NCBI GenBank assembly: GCA_037127315.1
Contig: JBBBDQ010000347.1
Span: forward strand, 3,158,501 to 3,222,500
Direction: 5' to 3'
Source: Ascarosepion bandense
Lineage: Eukaryota; Mollusca; Cephalopoda; Sepiida; Sepiidae
Length of the DNA stretch: 64,000 nt
Positions 63,601 to 64,000 of this stretch are shown here, one piece after another. How positions within the stretch are numbered: the stretch's first letter is position 1; every line of letters starts with the position of its first letter. A program made the translations under genes and the position numbers. The notes beneath the pieces were generated by a model that was not told the DNA's origin, made no database searches, and saw nothing but the letters and a program-made list of their open reading frames with translations.

Positions 63601-63777
63601 CCTGCTTTGTTCTCTACAATCCACTACTTGTTATGGTTCTTTCAATTTCCCGTAGTAAAATAATTTAAAGTGCATTTCTATAGTAAAACCATTTACAAAA
63701 TCTTCCCATGACAATTATGAAATTAGGTGTTCTCTTCTCCATACAGAAAACAACCAGTAAGTTGAAATACAATTTCT

Positions 63778-64000
63778 TGTACGATCACCAAAATTAAGCA
63801 ATGTCGAGTCTGGTCAGCACCTAGATGAGTGACTGCTTGGGAATACCAATTGCTGTAAGCTTTAATATGCTAGTGGGGTAATGGACAAAAGCATGGAAAT
63901 GTTAATCGGAGTTCCAATCCTTTTAGTCTCGTTTTCTTCACTTACGTGTAAGTACCATTAAAAAGCTATAAATCTAACTTTTCTCCCCACTCTGTGGGTT
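63778..64000 (+). mobile_element. composite 5S-tRNA SINE, cut by the window end
   Basis: ACGATCACCAAAATTAAGCA, GAGTCTGGTCAGCACCTAGA, TGAGTGACTGCTTGGGAATA, CCAATTGCTGTAAGC (5S-like), then GTGGGGTAATGGACA and GGAGTTCCAATCC (tRNA-like, degraded), then the SINE body to CCACTCTGTGGGTT. Confidence 0.75.

Overview
The window looks like non-genic, repeat-rich DNA from an animal genome, most likely a mollusc and possibly a coleoid cephalopod such as an octopus. That assignment is an inference: the sequence is AT-rich and crowded with microsatellites, decayed non-LTR retrotransposons and tRNA-derived SINEs whose style I associate with cephalopods. I found no host protein-coding gene, no rRNA operon and no intact tRNA. 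Every protein-like stretch I recognise is a transposable-element relic.

Main element groups. (1) RTE-like LINE: about 15 fragments, mostly the C-terminal end after the reverse transcriptase (RT), usually ending in a (GAA)n-type tail. The longest runs 21385-23335 and still shows endonuclease and RT pieces. (2) R2-like LINE with a restriction-like endonuclease: 4480-4895, 6046-6715, 7375-7655, 14400-15090 and 16683-18200. (3) Jockey/CR1-like LINE 3' ends: 5265-6045, 13362-13510, 33085-33440, 44070-44655, 47850-48206, 51515-51745, 52745-53160, 53640-54167 and 58425-58760. (4) DNA transposons: mariner relics at 1-598 and 33722-34345, a Tc1-like element at 19282-20782 with a second 3' end beside it, and many non-autonomous fold-back elements. 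(5) SINEs: a tRNA-headed family (SINE-A), a second tRNA-like family (SINE-B), and a composite family in which a 5S rRNA-like promoter is followed by a tRNA-like promoter.

Layout. 0-8 kb: mariner in RTE, fold-backs, then a scrambled R2-like/RTE/SINE region with an 85-bp-arm palindrome. 8-14 kb: RTE, SINEs and a 308-bp tandem array of TTAA-flanked MITEs. 14-24 kb: R2-like relics, a Tc1 pair and the longest RTE. 24-38 kb: SINEs, RTE pieces, a mostly featureless 2 kb, mariner and a composite SINE. 38-46 kb: a direct-repeat cassette, a large GAA/GTA tract and GATA arrays. 46-50 kb: a hammerhead-ribozyme repeat and several MITEs. 50-64 kb: composite SINEs, Jockey/RTE chimeras, a large inverted structure, the second hammerhead-repeat copy and a GAAA minisatellite.

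The most notable feature is a complete type I hammerhead ribozyme motif at 46935-46989, inside a tRNA-like interspersed repeat with a diverged second copy at 59107-59345. Other points of interest are the 5S-tRNA composite SINE, the MITE array with alternating higher-order structure, and a family of Penelope-style repeats carrying a hammerhead-like core. Because the elements are broken and nested, they should be read as a record of past transposition rather than as working genes.
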